DNA of 14,815 nt from Haemophilus sp. GTDB lineage: Bacteria > Pseudomonadota > Gammaproteobacteria > Enterobacterales > Pasteurellaceae. Of the stretch, positions 13,418-14,815 are shown one piece after another. Position numbers and translations under genes: made by a program. Where the stretch lies: assembly GCA_019423005.1 (NCBI GenBank), contig JAHZCF010000094.1, forward strand, positions 1-14,815. The letters run 5' to 3'. The notes beneath the pieces were generated by a model. The model did not search any database. It saw only the letters and a program-made list of their open reading frames with translations, and had not been told where the DNA came from. The first letter of the stretch is position 1. The number at the start of each line of letters is the position of its first letter.

Positions 13418-14485
13418 TTACCACAAGCTCATTTGTTCTAAATGGCTTTCTTCCGGTAAATTTACGTGTAATCCCACGAGACGAATGGATTTTCCGTGGC
13501 TACGTTGCCAAATTTGTTCCAGTAATTGTTGAAAGCTTTTTAGTGATAAAGGCAAGCCTGTTTTTTCTAAGGTCGTCACCTGAAAATTTTCAAATTTTAA
13601 TTTCACCCCAATTTTGCGAAAAGCGGTTAAAGGGATATTCGGTGCACTTCGTTCAATGCGACGAATAAGTTCGGCATAGAGATTATCTAACAATGCTATA
13701 CCTTGTTTGAGATGGCTAATATTTTCGGATAAGGTGCGTTCTACACCGATAGATTTTCGTTCTCGATGTGCTTGGATTTCACGATCATCAATGCCATGGC
13801 TAAAATCCCAAATTCGTTTGCCCATTTTACCGAAGATATTTAATAGAATAGATTGATCGAGTTTTTGCACATCTTCGCAAGTTTCTAGGCCCATTTTCAA
13901 TAAACGTTCAGAAGTGACTTTGCCCACACCAGGAATTTTCTTCAATGGTAGTATTTTTACAAACTGTTCAACTTCATGAGGCTGAATTACAAATTGTCCG
14001 TTCGGTTTATTCATATCGGAAGCAATTTTGGCGAGAAATTTAAGGGGCGCCACACCAGCAGAGGCGGTCAGCTTTAATTCATCAAAAATCGCTTGGCGAA
14101 TTTCTTGTGCGATCCACGTAGCGGATCCTGAACATTGTGTACAATCCGTGACATCCAAATAAGCTTCATCTAATGAAAGTGGCTCAATGATAGAAGTATA
14201 GCGTTGAAAGATCTGATGAATTTGTGCGGATACCTGTTTATAAAGCGGCATATTAACTGGCACTAAAATCAGATTAGGGCATTTTTTGATGGCTTGTGCC
14301 GTAGGCATCGCACTGTGTAGCCCAAATTTTCGTGCTTCATAATTACAGGTGGTGAGCACACCACGTTGTCGAGAACTTCCTCCCACAGCAACAGGTTTAT
14401 CCTGTAGCATTGGATTTTCACGGATTTCAACAGAGGCATAAAAGCAATCCATATCAATGTGAATGATTTTTCGGGTGGAGTTCAT
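13418..14485 (-). CDS. dinB: DNA polymerase IV (Y-family translesion polymerase)
   Basis: Error-prone polymerase that extends past damaged bases and stalled forks. Start at ATG 14485 gives 355 residues (E. coli 351). A longer reading to a TTG at 14539 would begin between the -35 and -10 of the gene's own promoter, so it is rejected. The catalytic metal ligands are Asp11 in HIDMDCFY and Asp106/Glu107 in SLDEAYLDVTD. The steric-gate position is Tyr16. Helix-hairpin-helix motifs occur at about 175-215 (KIPGVGKVTSERL). The little-finger domain covers about 230-345 (KSIGVERTLSE). The C terminus ends QMSLW, a good beta-clamp binding motif. All key residues are present. A LexA box lies over the promoter. 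No strong ribosome binding site is seen before 14485. Confidence 0.95.
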   Translation of the reverse strand: MNSTRKIIHIDMDCFYASVEIRENPMLQDKPVAVGGSSRQRGVLTTCNYEARKFGLHSAMPTAQAIKKCPNLILVPVNMPLYKQVSAQIHQIFQRYTSIIEPLSLDEAYLDVTDCTQCSGSATWIAQEIRQAIFDELKLTASAGVAPLKFLAKIASDMNKPNGQFVIQPHEVEQFVKILPLKKIPGVGKVTSERLLKMGLETCEDVQKLDQSILLNIFGKMGKRIWDFSHGIDDREIQAHRERKSIGVERTLSENISHLKQGIALLDNLYAELIRRIERSAPNIPLTAFRKIGVKLKFENFQVTTLEKTGLPLSLKSFQQLLEQIWQRSHGKSIRLVGLHVNLPEESHLEQMSLW

Positions 14486-14518
14486 GCTATAAGTGTGGTC
14501 AAAATTAGGCGTGTTTTT

Positions 14519-14547
14519 AGTATATCGAAAAGAAAACAACTGTTCAA
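14519..14547 (-). promoter_or_regulatory. dinB promoter
   Basis: On -, TTGAAC (14542-14547), a 17-base spacer, and TATACT (14519-14524). Predicted start near 14512, giving a 27-base leader before the ATG at 14485. The leader contains a one-mismatch USS at 14491-14499. Confidence 0.8.
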
Positions 14548-14555
14548 CTATACAG
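14540..14555. promoter_or_regulatory. LexA (SOS) box at dinB
   Basis: On -, CTGTATAGTTGAACAG matches the gammaproteobacterial LexA consensus CTGT-N8-ACAG at all eight specified bases, and is extended by TA before and TT after. It covers the dinB -35, so LexA binding should block RNA polymerase. Known of the family: dinB is an SOS gene in E. coli. Confidence 0.88.
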
Positions 14556-14564
14556 TAATTAAAG

Positions 14565-14583
14565 AGCCCACATTACGTGGGCT
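14565..14583 (-). terminator. Hairpin after the right-end partial gene
   Basis: AGCCCAC (14565-14571) pairs with GTGGGCT (14577-14583), with a five-base loop. On - it is followed by CTTTAATT, a weak T tract. It lies 11 bases past the stop of the partial gene and just before the dinB LexA box, insulating dinB. Confidence 0.65.
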
Positions 14584-14594
14584 AGAGAAGAGAA

Positions 14595-14815
14595 TTAACG
14601 ATCAGAAAGAACGGTTTTATCACCAAGCTGGATAACGCGTTCAATCGGATAAACATCAATTTTTTCTTGTTGGTTCATAAAGACTTTGCGTGCGTCTTCA
14701 GCCAATTGAACAAACGGAATTTGTAAATTAATATTGATGGATTTGCCAGGTTGTAATGGAGTTTCTAAATTGATTTGCATATCTTGGCTGTAAATAACTT
14801 TACGGTTATTCACAT
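14595..14815 (-). CDS. C-terminal part of an unidentified protein
   Basis: An open frame of 73 codons enters from beyond the right edge and ends at TAA (14595-14597). I do not recognise the family. The sequence is soluble in character, with alternating hydrophobic residues (MQINLETPLQPG, SININLQIPF) suggesting beta strands. A short helix (VQLAEDARKVFMNQQEK) and a final strand ending VLSDR follow. A GTG at 14813 could be read as a start but has no visible ribosome binding context within the window, so I treat the gene as truncated by the window. It is in the same direction as dinB but separated from it by a hairpin and dinB's own promoter. Confidence 0.75.
   Translation of the reverse strand, partial: VNNRKVIYSQDMQINLETPLQPGKSININLQIPFVQLAEDARKVFMNQQEKIDVYPIERVIQLGDKTVLSDR

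Noticed and set aside
14486..14539. N-terminal extension of DinB by 18 residues from a TTG codon
   Set aside because: The TTG lies upstream of the predicted transcription start, between -35 and -10, and the family starts close to the HIDMDCFY motif.

Overview
The window reads as a piece of the core chromosome of a Haemophilus-lineage member of the Pasteurellaceae. The strongest evidence is the DNA uptake signal sequence (USS) of the Haemophilus influenzae type, AAGTGCGGT or its complement ACCGCACTT. I count 12 perfect copies in 14.8 kb, about one per 1.2 kb, which is close to the genome-wide density known for H. influenzae. The DNA is AT-rich, and every protein I can identify resembles a gammaproteobacterial housekeeping protein. 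I see no insertion sequence, prophage, CRISPR array, tRNA or obvious foreign island. Species cannot be fixed from sequence alone.

Layout from left to right. (1) Positions 1-1563: pepT (peptidase T) on + with a candidate FNR-type site and promoter. It is followed by a gene-free gap that holds its own promoter, a hairpin and a strong intrinsic terminator, which together look like an unannotated small RNA gene. (2) Positions 1581-7204, all on -, transcribed right to left: proQ, prc, ldtD-type L,D-transpeptidase, mepK/ycbK, gloC/ycbL. This is an RNA chaperone, a periplasmic protease, an enzyme that makes 3-3 peptidoglycan cross-links, a predicted hydrolase for such links, and a glyoxalase-II-like enzyme. 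Two intrinsic terminators built from inverted USS pairs sit inside this cluster. (3) Positions 7317-11270 on +: letA-letB, a lipid-transport pair (zinc-ribbon membrane protein plus a seven-MCE-domain tunnel protein). (4) Positions 11351-12831 on -: kdsD-kdsC, two Kdo-biosynthesis enzymes coupled by a one-base stop/start overlap. (5) Positions 12921-13330 on +: rnpB, the catalytic RNA of RNase P, with a near-consensus promoter. (6) Positions 13418-14555 on -: dinB (DNA polymerase IV) with a near-perfect LexA box over its promoter. (7) Positions 14595-14815 on -: the C-terminal end of an unidentified protein that runs off the window.

The dominant theme is cell-envelope maintenance: peptidoglycan cross-link editing (Prc, LdtD, MepK), lipid movement across the periplasm (LetAB) and Kdo supply for lipopolysaccharide (KdsD, KdsC). 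A second theme is the use of USS repeats as regulatory DNA. Four inverted pairs form intrinsic terminators, and single or degenerate copies lie in the proQ promoter spacer and the rnpB -35 region.

I did not find a new multigene system. The best candidates for something undescribed are the small RNA gene after pepT and the intra-operon USS terminators. All promoter, operator and sRNA calls come from reading by eye and are inference unless stated otherwise.
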